Source: Phymatolithon calcareum (taxonomy: Eukaryota; Rhodophyta; Florideophyceae; Hapalidiales). Taken from it: a DNA stretch of 64,000 bases. The translations under genes and the position numbers were made by a program. Within the stretch, counting starts at the first letter, position 1. Each line of letters opens with the position of its first letter. This document shows positions 46,673 through 58,018 of the stretch, piece by piece. Location of the stretch: contig OZ345380.1 in NCBI GenBank assembly GCA_977006965.1, positions 620,001 through 684,000 of the forward strand, given 5' to 3'. The notes under the pieces were generated by a model that was given only the letters and a program-made list of their open reading frames with translations, had not been told where the DNA came from and ran no database searches.

Positions 46673-47613
46673 AACGATCGACAACACGGGAGTAACCCAC
46701 CACTCAACACTAAAGCGCATCAACGCGGCGAAGGGAATCATCATGGGACTGAAAGACCTGGGAGTCCAAGCGCAAGGACTAGCTACTACCAGGAACATAG
46801 CAATGTACAAGGCTCTTGTGCAATGCAGATGGGAGTACGCGATACGCCTCACGCCATGGACAAACTCAGTCGAAGCGCAGATTAACCAAGCGGAGGGTCT
46901 GTTCTACTCTGTTGCCTTCGGTAACTACGCGAAACGATTGCACGCTCGAATGCGAGCCCTCTGCAGAATTACTCCACCAAAGAAAAGAAGAGCGCAACTC
47001 GGAGAGCACTTCGCACAGAGGCTTATACGAGGGAAGGACGAAATCGAGAAGGAAGCAAACTACGCAGGAAAAGAAGGAGACATACAGCAAGCAGAGAGGG
47101 ATATCCGCTATCTGTAGGAGCACGAGCGTCTAAGAGGCAGTACCGAGCGAGCCGTACTAGGGTTGGTGACCCACAAGCACGAGAGCCACCACCGACGACA
47201 GGAATGGATTGAAAAGGAAGAAGAAAAATAGAGAAAAATTGCCGTCGATACTAAGGAGAAAGTAAGCCCTGTACTCCAAATTCGATCCAGGAAACACCGA
47301 CTCCTAGCAGTCACGTGGTTCTTTGGCCGCTTCCCACCACGAAGAGCAGAGTCTAACATTGAACATTACAACGAGGTCACGGAAGAAAATCTGAAAACTC
47401 TACAACGAAATTTAACAAGTACAAGACCAGAAGAATCTTGGGAAAAAGAGACGAAAACGGCGATTGACAAACTTTTAGCCTTGGAAATCCATATGTTAGA
47501 AGAAATGAAAGTGTAATGTGATCTGATTGGGTAATGAGATGGCAGTATGAACGGGAAGCTGCTCTGTTTTTAGTGAATACCGGCGTTGAGGGCTTCTAAA
47601 ATAAAAACCTACA
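46673..47613 (+). pseudogene. Non-LTR element RT-A, copy 4
   Basis: 5' truncated within the post-RT region and nearly identical to the copy at 53.4-56.3 kb. Reads GLKDLGVQAQGLATTRNIAM and so on to a TAG (47116-47118) where the other copy has CAG. A second TAG, in the context GAA AAA TAG AGA AAA, is shared with the 53-kb copy. It ends GGCGTTGAGGGCTTCTAAAA...CCTACA against the tail of copy 5. Confidence 0.8.
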
Positions 47614-47621
47614 GGGGATAT

Positions 47622-50510
47622 TGTAAGTTTTTTATTTTAGAAGCCCTCAGCGCCAGTAGTTCCGACACCAGAGCAGCTTCCCGTTTGCTATGCTTCCTTT
47701 CCGATAAAGGTTCCTCATACAATCATCTCCTAGGTCCTTATATTCTCTAACTCCAATAATTTGTTCATTGCCTGCATCGTTTCCTCCTCAGCTGTTGTGG
47801 TTAGTCTTGGTCTCGTGAGGTTTTGCTGCAGTGTGTCCAGGCTCTTCTCCGCCAGCTCCCCAAAGTTCTCTACGTAGGACGTGGGTGCGCGTGGGGGAAA
47901 GCGTCCGAAAAACCATTTCACGCCCAGCTGTCGATGTTTTCGCGATTTCAGTAGCATAACCGGGTTTGCGGGCTCTGTCACGTCCACGGGGATTCTTCGT
48001 TTTAGGCCTTCCTCTTCTTGTTCCCATGCTTGAGAGAGGCGACTTCTCTCCTCCTTAGGGGTGACCATTCCGCGTGCAGCTCTATCAGCCTGTTCAGCTA
48101 CGAGGTCGTGCTGTGTCAGATACATAATATCTCTCTCTGCGAACCGCAGGTCTCCGGCGTTGCCTTCATAATCAGGCTTTTCCTCGATTTCTTGTTTCGC
48201 TTTCATCAGGCGAAGTGCGAAGTGTTCCCCTAATTGCTCCCTTCTTATTTCAGGTGGCACGATTTTGCCTAGTGCTCTCATTCGGTTCTGCAGGCGGAAT
48301 GCGAAGCGCCCTACAATGAGGGAGTAGAACAGCCCTTCTGCCTGGTCGATTTGTGCATGGATGGATCTCGTCCATGGGGGTAAGGTGTAGGGCGTACTCC
48401 CAGCTGCATTGCACGAGTTTCTTGTAAATTGCAATATTCTTCGTTGTGGTTAGGCCCCTGGCGTTCATTCCTATATTCCGGAGGCCCAGAATGACACCCT
48501 TCGCTTTCCTGACTCTGTTTAACGTTGCGTGCTCAGTTACTCCCTTGTTGTCGATGGTAGTGCCAAGGTATTCCAGACGTCTTGTTTCGTGGAGTTCCGC
48601 ATCAGCTAGGCAGAACTTTCGCTTCAATAGTCCTGGGTAGATGAGGACTTCGCTTTTTCCCTTTTTCGTATTCCATGTCATTCCATTTTCCCTAGCCCAT
48701 CTCGTCGCTGTGTCAAGAAGCCACTGCATTCTGTCGGAGTTGGTCGCTTGCAGTTGGACGTCGTCTGCAAACAGGATTGCTGGGTGCCTCGACAATTGCC
48801 GCGGTGCCTTTTCCATCTCCTGCGCGAACGTATCCATGAACATGTTATACAGACATGGGCTTAGTGGGGAGCCCTGTGGGACTCCCCGGTCGATCAGGAG
48901 CTACCGTTTTTCCTCGTCACCTACAGTGGATACCCATGACGGTTTCAGTAGGTATTTTACCATTTCGGCGATGTACGGGGGTAAACATCTCTCAACTCTG
49001 CATTGCAGGATGTTGCAAGGGACGCGGTCATGAGCAGAGGATAGGTCTAGGACGGCAATGAGGCGGTGGCCTTTCTTCATCGTGCTTGTCGCTCTCAAAA
49101 TCGCGAGTTCCGTGCTTTTGTTCTTCTGAAATCCCAGCTGGAATCTGTGGAATTTGTACCGCTCCCGTATTGCCAAGTCCATCGCGGAGTCGATAATTTT
49201 CCGTACTTAACTCAACAGCGAAATAGGCCGGTAGTTGCTTGGAATATGTGCCGGTCCTTTCTTGTGAATGGGAATCAGGGTTGCCCTACGGCATTCTGTT
49301 GGCATGCACTGAAGTCTGCCGCACACCTCCCATAGTGATCCTAGTAGGTCACCGCCCATCTTTGGGTTTGCTTGTAACATCTCTATTCCAATCTTGTCTG
49401 GTCCAAGAGCCTTCCCGCGGGGAGCGCGCAGTAGCGCCTCTGTGATGCCTTCCCGGATGGCCTTGAGGACCATAAACTGGCGTAGAGTTGGCTTCCAGGG
49501 CTTTTCTGCCTTGCAGACATTTGCTATGTGAGCTGTGAATACTCTTGGGTGTACCGGGGCCCCTAAAGCCCGGTTGATACCTTCCCGCTTGTTCTTGCGT
49601 TTCAGAATTTTGCTTAGGGTTGTTGTTGCTTTTCGCGGCGATTGGTCGTCAATGTCCTCCACGAACTTTTGATATTGGTCCTTCTTCGCTTTTCGAACTG
49701 CCGCCGGCATTTCTTGGCGGAATTTGGCGTAGGCTAACCAATCGACGGGCGATTTGGTTCCCCTCGCTTCTCGATAGAGTCTGGTTCGTTCTTTTGCTTT
49801 TTCGTCCAGCGCTCGGGTCCAGAAGGGCTTGTAGCGTGGGGGGCGCCTACACTTGTTACCCCAGGTTTTGCTTAGGAGGCGGTGGAACTTCTCGTACCAC
49901 TTATCGAGTTCTTTCTGGCTTTTGCATAGTTTCAGGTTTTCCAGCATCTTCGGGCCCCACTTTTCCAACGCCTCTGACGCCGTTTTTGCGCGCTCTGCGT
50001 TCTTTCGCGCTGTTGCCGATACGAAGGATTCGACGCTTGCCGGGCCAGGTTTCGTGTGCTCAACCTTCGTGATGCTAGGGAGATGCCCAACTCTTACTCC
50101 ATCCCACATTCCTCCGGGAGTTTCTACTCTTGAAGAATCCATTCCTTTTGGCAGGAACATGTCAATGTTGCTGTTGCCTACCGTGGATCGAAACGTGGCG
50201 CCCGGTGTTGTGTGGATTTTCCAGTTGCACCTTGCCGCCCACTGGACCAAATGTCTGCGTCTTGTTTTAGTGGCGGTGTCCCAATGTTGGTGTCTTGCGT
50301 TCAGGTCTCCCATCAGTACTGATTTCCCACTGCAGTGCATGTGGACGATTTCAAGACAGCTGTTAGTTTCAGTTTTTGGCGTCCGAGGAGAGATATAGAC
50401 TACCGCGACATGGATTCCTGCGGTAACCGTGATAAGCAGCTGTATGTTCGGCGTGGCATGTCGGTATACGACTTTGGACGATATACCACCTCGCGTGAGT
50501 AACGCAATTT
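47622..50510 (-). pseudogene. Non-LTR element RT-A, copy 5 (endonuclease + RT)
   Basis: The longest minus-strand copy. The C-terminal part of an APE-type (EEP) endonuclease is present: KSVLMGDLNARHQHWDTATK, then a GNSNIDMF block with a D/N motif. A linker of about 150 residues leads to RT, with CRRATLIPIHKKGPAHIPSNY, VPQGS and LFADDVQLQ (about 48765), and then the conserved C-terminal region. Defects are few: a TAA at 49207 where the 53-kb copy has CAA (Gln), a TAG near 48901 in place of TGG, and one frameshift near 48380. The N-terminal part of the endonuclease is missing, so it is 5' truncated. The tail reads CTTACAATATCCCC. Confidence 0.88.
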
Positions 50511-50514
50511 CCCC

Positions 50515-50700
50515 TCTACAGGGGGGGTAAATTGTATGTTTTTATTTTACAAGCCCTCAACGCCGGCATTCACCAACAACAGAGCAGTTTGGGTCTCAGT
50601 AACTACCCTGTGTAACAATTATGTTCCCAAATCACAATTGCTGCACTCATCTCCATCATCTCCAACTCTAGTATCCATCACTTGCTACGTTCTTCTTCTT
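50515..50700 (-). pseudogene. Non-LTR element RT-A, copy 6 (3' end only)
   Basis: Only the end of the element remains: CCGGCGTTGAGGGCTTGTAAAA, then ACAATTTACCCCCCC. It lies directly against the 5' truncation point of copy 5, in the same orientation. Confidence 0.65.
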
Positions 50701-50749
50701 CGCATTAAAATTGCCGAGTAGGGCAAACCTCCCCAGTCGGAGGTCTTCT

Positions 50750-51110
50750 CGGCGCGCTCGCATAACTTCCGGGGGGCTAATAAAGGGAAGCCCTCTCGGG
50801 GGACAACTTCTGGGGGCTCTTAACATCAGGGGGAGTGCTCTTCAACGAGAGCTCGCTCGGGGGGACAACTTCGGGAGGCTCTTCAACGGGGCCTCGCTCG
50901 GGAGGAAAACTTCGGGGGCTCTGAAAGGGATCTCGCTCGCGGGGGCAACTTGGAGGGTGGCGTTCGTCAACGGAGGCTCGCTCGGGGGGACAACTTCGGG
51001 GGGCGCTCAACGGAAGCCCACTCGAGGGGACATCTTGCTCCACTCCAAAAACGGAACCTCGCTCGGGGGGAAAACTTCGGTGGGGACTATCGGCGAGTCC
51101 TCTACGGGAT
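50750..51110. repeat. GC-rich minisatellite, 8 degenerate units of about 40-50 bp
   Basis: Units follow the pattern CTCGCTCGGGGGGACAACTT, CGGGGGGCTC, then a variable piece with CAACGG. Starts are near 50755, 50791, 50834, 50885, 50930, 50975, 51019 and 51058. The 160-codon plus-strand ORF across it merely reflects the repeat. It lies between an RT-A 3' end and an RT-B 3' end. Confidence 0.75.
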
Positions 51111-51155
51111 TGTTGCTGCTTGGACTCGACCACCTATTGCCTTGCATTCTGCGGA

Positions 51156-52050
51156 TTAATACAGGCCTTCTTCGTTCTCCATGCGTTCTATGAATGTCTT
51201 GTTAAATACTAAGAGCTCATCTAGCGCCTTTTCTGTTTCCAGTCGTTTTTCTCCTTCGAGTTCGTACCCTGCTAGCGTGCGTTCAAGGGTCTCCATATGC
51301 TCTCCGGCTCTGGTGCCGAATTCCTCATTCATACTTGTTGTTGACACCTGTCGGAATCTGCCACAGGCATACTGCAGCGCGAGTTGTCTGTGCTTCATCT
51401 TGGGGAACTTGAGGATTGCTGGTAATTCTCTTGTCTTGTCGTATGGTATCTTTCTTTTCCACTTCGATTCTAGGCGGTCTCCTTCCATTTCCAGAAATTT
51501 CGATTGAAGTGTTTGCGAAGATTGGTTTGTTTGGATATGCTTTACAGCTTCACCGAACGGCTCTCTGGTCTCTATCGCGGCGATATCTTTCCTCGTGTAC
51601 TGCCATTCATGGTTTTTTCTTCTTTCGGGCACTTCATTTGAATACATACGTTCTTTCGCCTTGTTCTTTCTCAGCATTTTTAAGGCCAAGATTTCTCGTC
51701 GATGTGCGGCCGCCTGGATCCGGCACAGGAGACGCAGGCTATCCGTCCTTCCTCGGGCCAGGGGCCCGAAAACTTGATTGAAGAATGTTGCTTCTACTTC
51801 CTTGACGGCATTTTGTACGTCTTCTGTCCAGGGCGTTAAGTGCATTGCGTACTCCCAGCGTGGCTGTACTAGTGCCTTGTATATCTGAATACACTTCTGT
51901 ATACTCAGCCCTTTCTTGAACACTCCCAGTGTACGCAACTCGTACACCGCCGTCCTTGCTTTCTTTAGTCGTTGCATCATTAACGTATCTGTGACTCCTG
52001 CGGGGCCTAGGGATACTCCAAGGTACGTGACCTCCGATTTCTCTCCTTTG
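51156..52050 (-). pseudogene. Non-LTR element RT-B, fragment 2
   Basis: An open frame of about 300 codons after the RT palm: VTYLGVSLGPAGVTD, IYKALVQPRWEYAMHLTPWT, EVEATFFNQVFGPLARGRTD, LQYACGRFRQVSTTSM, ending ERMENEEGLY. The layout parallels RT-A (YLG..., RWEYA.xLTPW, FGRF) with little sequence identity, so the two families are sisters. It is 5' truncated. Confidence 0.75.
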
Positions 52051-52500
52051 TTCCGGTGGTTGGATCCTGCACAGAAGCCGGAGCCGCTCGATCCTTCCAC
52101 TTGCTGTACCACCGAATAATTGGAAGAATGAGATTCTTTCTACTTCTTTGATAACTTCTTGTACTTCTAAGGTCCATGGTGTGAGATGGATAGCGTATTC
52201 CCCCCTTGGTTGGATCAAATACTTGTAGATACGTATGGCTTTCACGATGTTTATTCCCCGAATGAATACCCCAAGTGGCTTCAGTTGGTGTACCGCTGCT
52301 TTGGCGTTTTTTATGCGCCTGATTGTGCTTGTGACCGTAATTCCGGTTGGTCTTAGAGATATCCCAAGGTGTGAAACTTCCGGTACCTGCGAAAGGGTCA
52401 GGTGCGCTTGCCGGATTGTGTGGTTTTGATACTCAGATGTACAAGAACTTCCATGCCACGAGAAAAAGACCTGTCCCTCGTGGACGGTACATCCGTGCAC
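52050..52500 (-). pseudogene. Non-LTR element RT-B, fragment 3
   Basis: Same region as the preceding entry (VSHLGISLRPTGITVTSTIR, LIQPRGEYAIHLTPWT, EVERISFFQLFG), arranged head to tail with fragment 2 and joined within it. More RT-like sequence may extend to about 52800 (LLNDTAHFFVM), but it is too decayed to be sure. Confidence 0.65.
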
Positions 52501-52814
52501 ACCAAGATAGCATCGGTGACCGGTCTTGCAGCGTGCTCCAGACCATATGGAACCTTTTCCATGACAAAAAAGTGAGCTGTATCGTTCAGGAGGTACTCGA
52601 AGAAAATATCAATCGTCGCGCGAGCATGGCACGTCGGGTGAAACGGGTCCAACTTCGGTATCCATGAAAGACTACTAAGATTAAGACAGTCCATATTTTC
52701 AGCGCCAAGGCAGGGAACGCTGGCGAAAGCATTGCAGAGGCTTTCCAGCTTGAATAGAGCCTGCACCGTGAAAAGCCGCCCAGGCCTGCTTACAGTACTC
52801 GTCGTCGCCAACGT

Positions 52815-53430
52815 TTATAGTCGCAATCGGAAGCTCCTCAGAAGGGCGCAAAAGCTTCGATATATCCTTCAGAAGCTCCAAATGTGATCTTCCGGACCCT
52901 CTCGCCTACATTTTGCAGAGCTCTTGAGACCAAAAATCGCAAGAGGAATTTGATGTCATCATGCCCTATCGCAAGCCGATTATTGCCCCTCATGGGGTAC
53001 CATGGTACGAGCCGCAAGCTCTACGTCCAATTGGGAGACGATTTTCCCCTCAGATTTACAAAAATTGCACTCTTATCGGAAATTTCCTATCCGAACAGGG
53101 TTGCATTGAACTTCAGAGGAAGTACGCTTGTGCCACAACGATGTTCCTCTAGTTTACCTGCGAATAATTGCTGCTTGCTCGTCTGCTAAGATGTGAACAA
53201 TGGGGTAAAAAGGGACTACAGTGACAGAGGTGATTAAGTTTTTGGAATATTCGTCCTCATTGTAAGGGTTGAGTGCGGAGCTGATATCGACTTGTGTGGT
53301 TGTTAGCTTGTTCTCTGTTGCCCATACAGAACTTCAGAAGGGTATTTTCTCAGAAGATATGAACTAACCAAAGAGAAGATTAATATCACTGAAAAAGCTC
53401 TATACAAGCGACTCTTCTTCACTATCTGTC
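52815..53430. other. No gene recognised; short RT-B-like 3' piece
   Basis: No motif-bearing ORF. At 53370-53430 the sequence GAAGATTAATATCACTGAAA matches the 3' flank of the RT-B fragment at 34.9 kb, so a piece of that family lies just upstream of the RT-A copy. Confidence 0.4.
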
Positions 53431-53439
53431 GCCCTCCTC

Positions 53440-56330
53440 ACGCGCAAAAGATTCCCCTTCAAAATTAACGTTAAGTTTCATCACACAACGGATCACGCCC
53501 AGCTACTGGTGACGATAGTGGCGGGAATAAACGTCGCCGTGGCGTACCTATCCCCGAATACCTCGAGACAAGAGACTATGGAGTACCTGGACCTCGTCCA
53601 AACACACTGCAGAGGAAAGTCGGTGCTCATGGGCGACCTCAATGCCCGTCACCAACACTGGGACACGAAATCCAAGATGAGAGGAAGACACCTTGTACAA
53701 TGGGCTGCAAACTCGAATTGGCGCATTCACACAGAACCAGGTGCTACGTACAGATCAACGAGAGGAAACAGCAACATCGACTTGTTTGCCACCAAATCGC
53801 TGGACACGACAAGGGTGAAATCCCCCAACGGGATTTGGGATGGAATACGCAATGGACACCTCCCTGTCACTATGGACGTGGACCATAGGAAACCGGCCCC
53901 AGCTAAGGTGGAATCGTTCATCTCAGCGACAGTGAGAAAGAGCGAGGAGAGAGCAGAAAGCGCGATCAAAGCGATGGAAAAATGGGGGCCCAGCATGTTA
54001 GGGGAACTACGATGCTGCCGTCACAAGAAGGGGTTGGACAAGTGGTACGAGAAATTCCAGCGGCGCGTAACCAGACCGTGGACAAACAAGCATCGCCGAC
54101 CGCCACGCTTTAAACCATTCTGGACGCGAAATCTGGACCGAATGGCAAAAGAGAGAACCCGCCTGTACCGGAAAGCCAAGAAAACAATGAGAACGGAGGA
54201 CTGGAAAACATACAAGAAGTTCCGAAACGAAAAGCGCGCCGCAATACGAAAGGCGAAAACCGGGCAGTATACCAAATACATCGATGATGTTGGAGATCAG
54301 TCGCCCCGCAAAGCCATGGAGACGCTGAGCAAAATCTTAAGATGTAAGCGGAAACGAAGAGGGATTAATCGAGCGCTGAGGGCTCCCGTGCGCCCCCACA
54401 TGTTCACAGCCCATATTGCCAACGTATGCAAAGCAGAGAAAGCCTGGAACCCTACCCTAAGTCATTTCACAGTGTCAAAGACACTTCGGGAAGGGATCAA
54501 AAGTGCAGTCCGGCGAGCACCTCGAGGAAAAGCACTTGGGCCTGACAGGATCGGAGTTGAAATGCTCCAAGCAAATCCGGAAATGAGCGGGAAACTGATT
54601 GTGTCCCTATGGGAGATGTGCGGCATGCTGAAATGCATCCCGACGGCTTGGCGAAGAGCGAAGCTGATTCCGATTTACAAGAAAGGAGTGACACACGAAG
54701 CTGGGAACTACAGACCGATATCGCTTCTAAGCCAAGTGCGGAAAATAATTGACGCTGCCATGGACTCGGCGATACGCAGCCGGTACAAGTTTCACCACTT
54801 CCAATTAGGATTCCAAAGAAATAAGGGACAGAGCTCGAGATACTAAGGTCCACGAGCACAATGAAGAAGGGACACCGCTTTGTAGCCGTTCTCGATCTCT
54901 CGGCGGCATACGATCGGGTTCCTAGGGACATACTCCAGAAGCGTGTAGACAAATGCCTACCCGCAGACTTAGCGGAGATGGTCAGATACCTGCTCAAACC
55001 ATTCTGGATTACAACGGCCGGAGACGAGGAAAAGAAATGGCTCCTTATTGACCGCGGAGTCCCCCAAGGATCTCCCCTGAGCCCCTGCTTGTACAACTTG
55101 TTCATGGACACATTCGCGTTAGCAATGGAAAAAGCACCTCGACATATGTTGAAGCACCCCGCGATACTTTTCGCGGACGACGTGCAGCTCCAAGCCGCCA
55201 ATTCCGATGGTATGCAATGGCTTTTGGATACGGCGACGAGCTGGGCCACAGAAATGGAATGACATGGAACACGAAGAAAGGAAAAAGCGAAGTGCTTATC
55301 TATCCTGGATTTTTCAAACGCAAGTTCCGGCTCTCAGGCCAGGAGCTCCACGAAACCCGCCTACTGGAATATCTGGGAAGCACGATCGACAACACGGGAG
55401 TAACCCACCACTCAACACTAAAGCGCATCAACGCGGCGAAGGGAATCATCATGGGACTGAAAGACCTGGGAGTCCAAGCGCAAGGACTAGCTACTACAAA
55501 GAACATAGCAATGTACAAGGCTCTTGTGCAATGCAGATGGGAGTACGCGATACGCCTCACGCCATGGACAAACTCAGTCGAAGCGCAGATTAACCAAGCG
55601 GAGGGTCTGTTTTACTCTGTTGCCTTCGGTAACTACTTGAAACGATTGCACGCTCGAATGCGAGCCTTCTGCAGAATTCCTCCACCTCAGATAAGAAGAG
55701 CGCAACTCGGAGAGCACTTCGCACAGAGGCTTATACGAGGGAAAGACGAAATCGAGAAGGAAGCAAATTACGCAGGAAAAGAAGGAGACATACAGCAAGC
55801 AGAGAGGGATATCCGCTATGTGCAGGAGCACGAGCGTCTAAGAGGCAGTATCCATCGAGCCGTACGCGGGTTGGTGACCCACAAACACGAGAGCCACCGC
55901 CGACGTCAGGAATGGATTAAAAAGGAAGAAGAAAAATAGAGAAAAATTGCCGTCGATACTAAGGAGAAAGTAAGCCCCGTACTCCAAATTCAATGCAGGA
56001 AACACCGACTCCTAGCAGTTAAGTGCTTCTTTGGCCGCTTCCCACCACGAAGAGCAGAGTCTTACATTGAACATTTCAACGAGGTCGCGGAAGAGAATCT
56101 GAAAACTCTACAACGAAATTTAACAAGTCCAAGAGTAGAAGAATCTTGGGAAGAAGGGACGAAAACGGCGATTGACAAACTTCTGGCCTTGGAAATCCAT
56201 GTGATAGAAGAAATGAAAGTGCAATGTGACCTGGTTGGGTAATGAGATGGCAGTATGAACAGGTAGCTGCTCTTTTGTTAGTGAATACCGGCGTTGAGGG
56301 CTTCTAAAATAAAAACCTACAATTTTCCCC
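53440..56330 (+). pseudogene. Non-LTR element RT-A, copy 7 (endonuclease + RT)
   Basis: Contains the C-terminal half of an EEP endonuclease (VLMGDLNARHQHWDTKSKMR, GNSNIDLF) and a linker. RT follows (WRRAKLIPIYKKG, SAAYDRVPRD, IDRGVPQGSPLSPCLYNLF, ILFADDVQLQ near 55165), then the conserved C-terminal region (KALVQCRWEYAIRLTPWTNS, HRLLAVKCFFGRFPPRRAES). Three frame defects are visible: a frameshift near 54840, one near 55250, and a TAG at 55937-55939 after which the same frame continues to about 56240. The tail is AAAATAAAAACCTACAATTT then TCCCCC. The frame enters from a truncated 5' side. Confidence 0.88.
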
Positions 56331-56419
56331 CTTTTATATCTGGAATTCTATCTGAGCCGCTAGCATGTACTCGATGGATTTGGATATCTGTTCGTAACAG
56401 TTTTCGAAGCGCCGCTTCT

Positions 56420-56600
56420 TCTTTCAATGCAGACCTTCTTCATTCTGCGTACTCTCGGCGATGCCTTTGGCGAAGATAAAATGTTCATCTACTGCCTTCT
56501 AGGTTTCCGCTCTGTCTTCTTCATTGAGTTCATATACTGACAAGTTGCAATTCAGGCTCTCCATGAACTCTCTGACTTTTTTCCGAATCTGTCGGCCCTT
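56420..56600 (-). pseudogene. Non-LTR element RT-B, fragment 4 (C-terminus)
   Basis: The minus strand reads FMESLNCNLSVYELNEEDRA and ends AESTQNEEGLH, matching the RT-B end HMETLERTLAGYELEGE...ENEEGLY. It contains an in-frame TAG. It sits tail to tail with RT-A copy 7. Confidence 0.65.
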
Positions 56601-56634
56601 CGTGTTTTAGACTGATAGATCGAAAGCCTATAAA

Positions 56635-57057
56635 TTGACTCCACTCACGCCTACTCTCTCCAGTGGTATCGAACCGGAATGCCTATACTTCAACTCTACG
56701 GCACCAACTTTCACCAAGGGAGCTTCCTTTCGGAGACTATGGCCCAAGGCCATGGTGCTCAGCACCGAACTTGCAGCTCTTCTTTTGGATGCGCGATGGA
56801 CGCATTTTCGATTTGATATCGGTGGTATGTTGTCACTGAAATCGGACTTTGAGTGTTTGATGACTCTTGTAGGAGACGCTTTTCCCGTGAGAGCGAACCG
56901 GGAATTTGATTTGATATGGAAAGGGATACAAGTATGGGAAGGAAAGGGATCGTTTCTGTTGCAAGTGTGCGGGCGCATGTTCATTATGCGGACGGAGAGC
57001 GCAATTGTGAGATGCTATTTAAGAGTGTGGAAGAGCACACAGCAGTGCCGTAACTGA
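56635..57057 (+). other. Uncharacterised 140-codon ORF
   Basis: An open frame with no recognised motif. It lies between retroelement debris and the WD40 pseudogene. It may be part of the 5' region of the old WD40 gene, or chance. Confidence 0.2.
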
Positions 57058-57059
57058 CC

Positions 57060-58018
57060 CGCGCAGCGCTCAGGTCATTGAGATACCGGTGGGATGTTTG
57101 TGCAGGACAGTTGATTGCTCTCCTTGCTGTCGCTTTATTGCGGCAGGAGGAAGGAATGATGTTTTTGTTGCAGATGCTTCGAGGAGCGAAACATTGAAGC
57201 GTTTGAAAAGACACTCGGAGTCTGTAAACTGCGTGACCTTTACCGTGGATCAAAACGAATTGTCTCTGGGTAGGTTAACACTTCGGTCGTTGTCGGGGAA
57301 TGGGAGACGTCAGAGTCGAAAGCTCATGTTCTCGAAGGGCACAGCAACTGGGTATGGGATGTTGCTGTGTGCAGCGGCGGTTCGAAGATATTCTCGTGCT
57401 CTTGGGATCGCACGTTTAGGATTTGGGACGCCAACGCAAGCCGGCAAATTGAAGAATTCCTGCAGATGTGTGTCGTTCAGCTCGGACGGTCTGCGGATTC
57501 TCTCAGGATCCGATGACAAAACTGTTTGCATTTGGGACGCTAAATCGGGGTTTCGGATCGGAAATGCGCTGCTCGAACATAGAAGATCAGTTGTCGCCGT
57601 CTCTGGGAGCGGTGACGGATCACACGTCGTATCCCGAGATTTCGCTGGCACATTCATTATTTGGAATCGCTTGACCCGAACTATCGCTTTTCAGTCGGCA
57701 GAACCTGGCGATTCTGAAGGCGAATCGGCAATGGAAAATGACAGCGGCACACGTCACAAAATGACAAACGAGGAGGTGGAAAATATCATTCGCAGTTGTG
57801 GACAAGAGACTCCGCACCTTTGGCCCGTTTCTTTTCCTCCATATAAGGCAGAGCTGTACTGTCGAGGTTCCACTGTGTTCTCGAATGTACCATCTGAAGA
57901 GACGTTTCTCGGGACTTTGTCGTCTTATGTTTTCTCGTGGAGGTACCGTGAGACGAAAAGGTTGTTTGCCACCGGACTTTTCAGTGCTGCAGTAGCAATA
58001 TGTATTTTGAAAGTGTGA
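57060..58018 (+). pseudogene. WD40-repeat protein pseudogene
   Basis: WD40 blades are visible in alternating frames. DVFVADASRSETLKRLKRHS and VNCVTFTVDQ lie in one frame. EGHSNWVWDVAVCSGGSKIF, then SWDRTFRIWDANASR, lie in a second (about 57330-57450). CVSFSSDGLRILSGSDDKTV, then CIWDAKSG, and DFAGTFIIWN are again in the first. Each frame change falls inside a blade, and a TAG interrupts the second frame. No splice sites explain the switches, so frameshifts are the better reading. About four blades remain. The C-terminal 110 residues (to 58018) are non-repeat and end with a hydrophobic stretch (LFATGLFSAAVAICILKV). Confidence 0.7.

Noticed and set aside
50711-51193. 160-codon ORF across the minisatellite
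   Set aside because: The composition follows directly from the repeat unit. No start context or domain supports a gene.
8134-55939. Alternative genetic code with TAG as Gln
   Set aside because: Stops also replace other codons (TGG to TAG, CAA to TAA, a TGA in pol), and the intact PLD, transposase and protease use normal stops. Ordinary decay explains it.
57089-58018. Single intact 309-aa WD40 gene
   Set aside because: The blades fall in two frames with a stop in one, so the long ORF contains out-of-frame filler.
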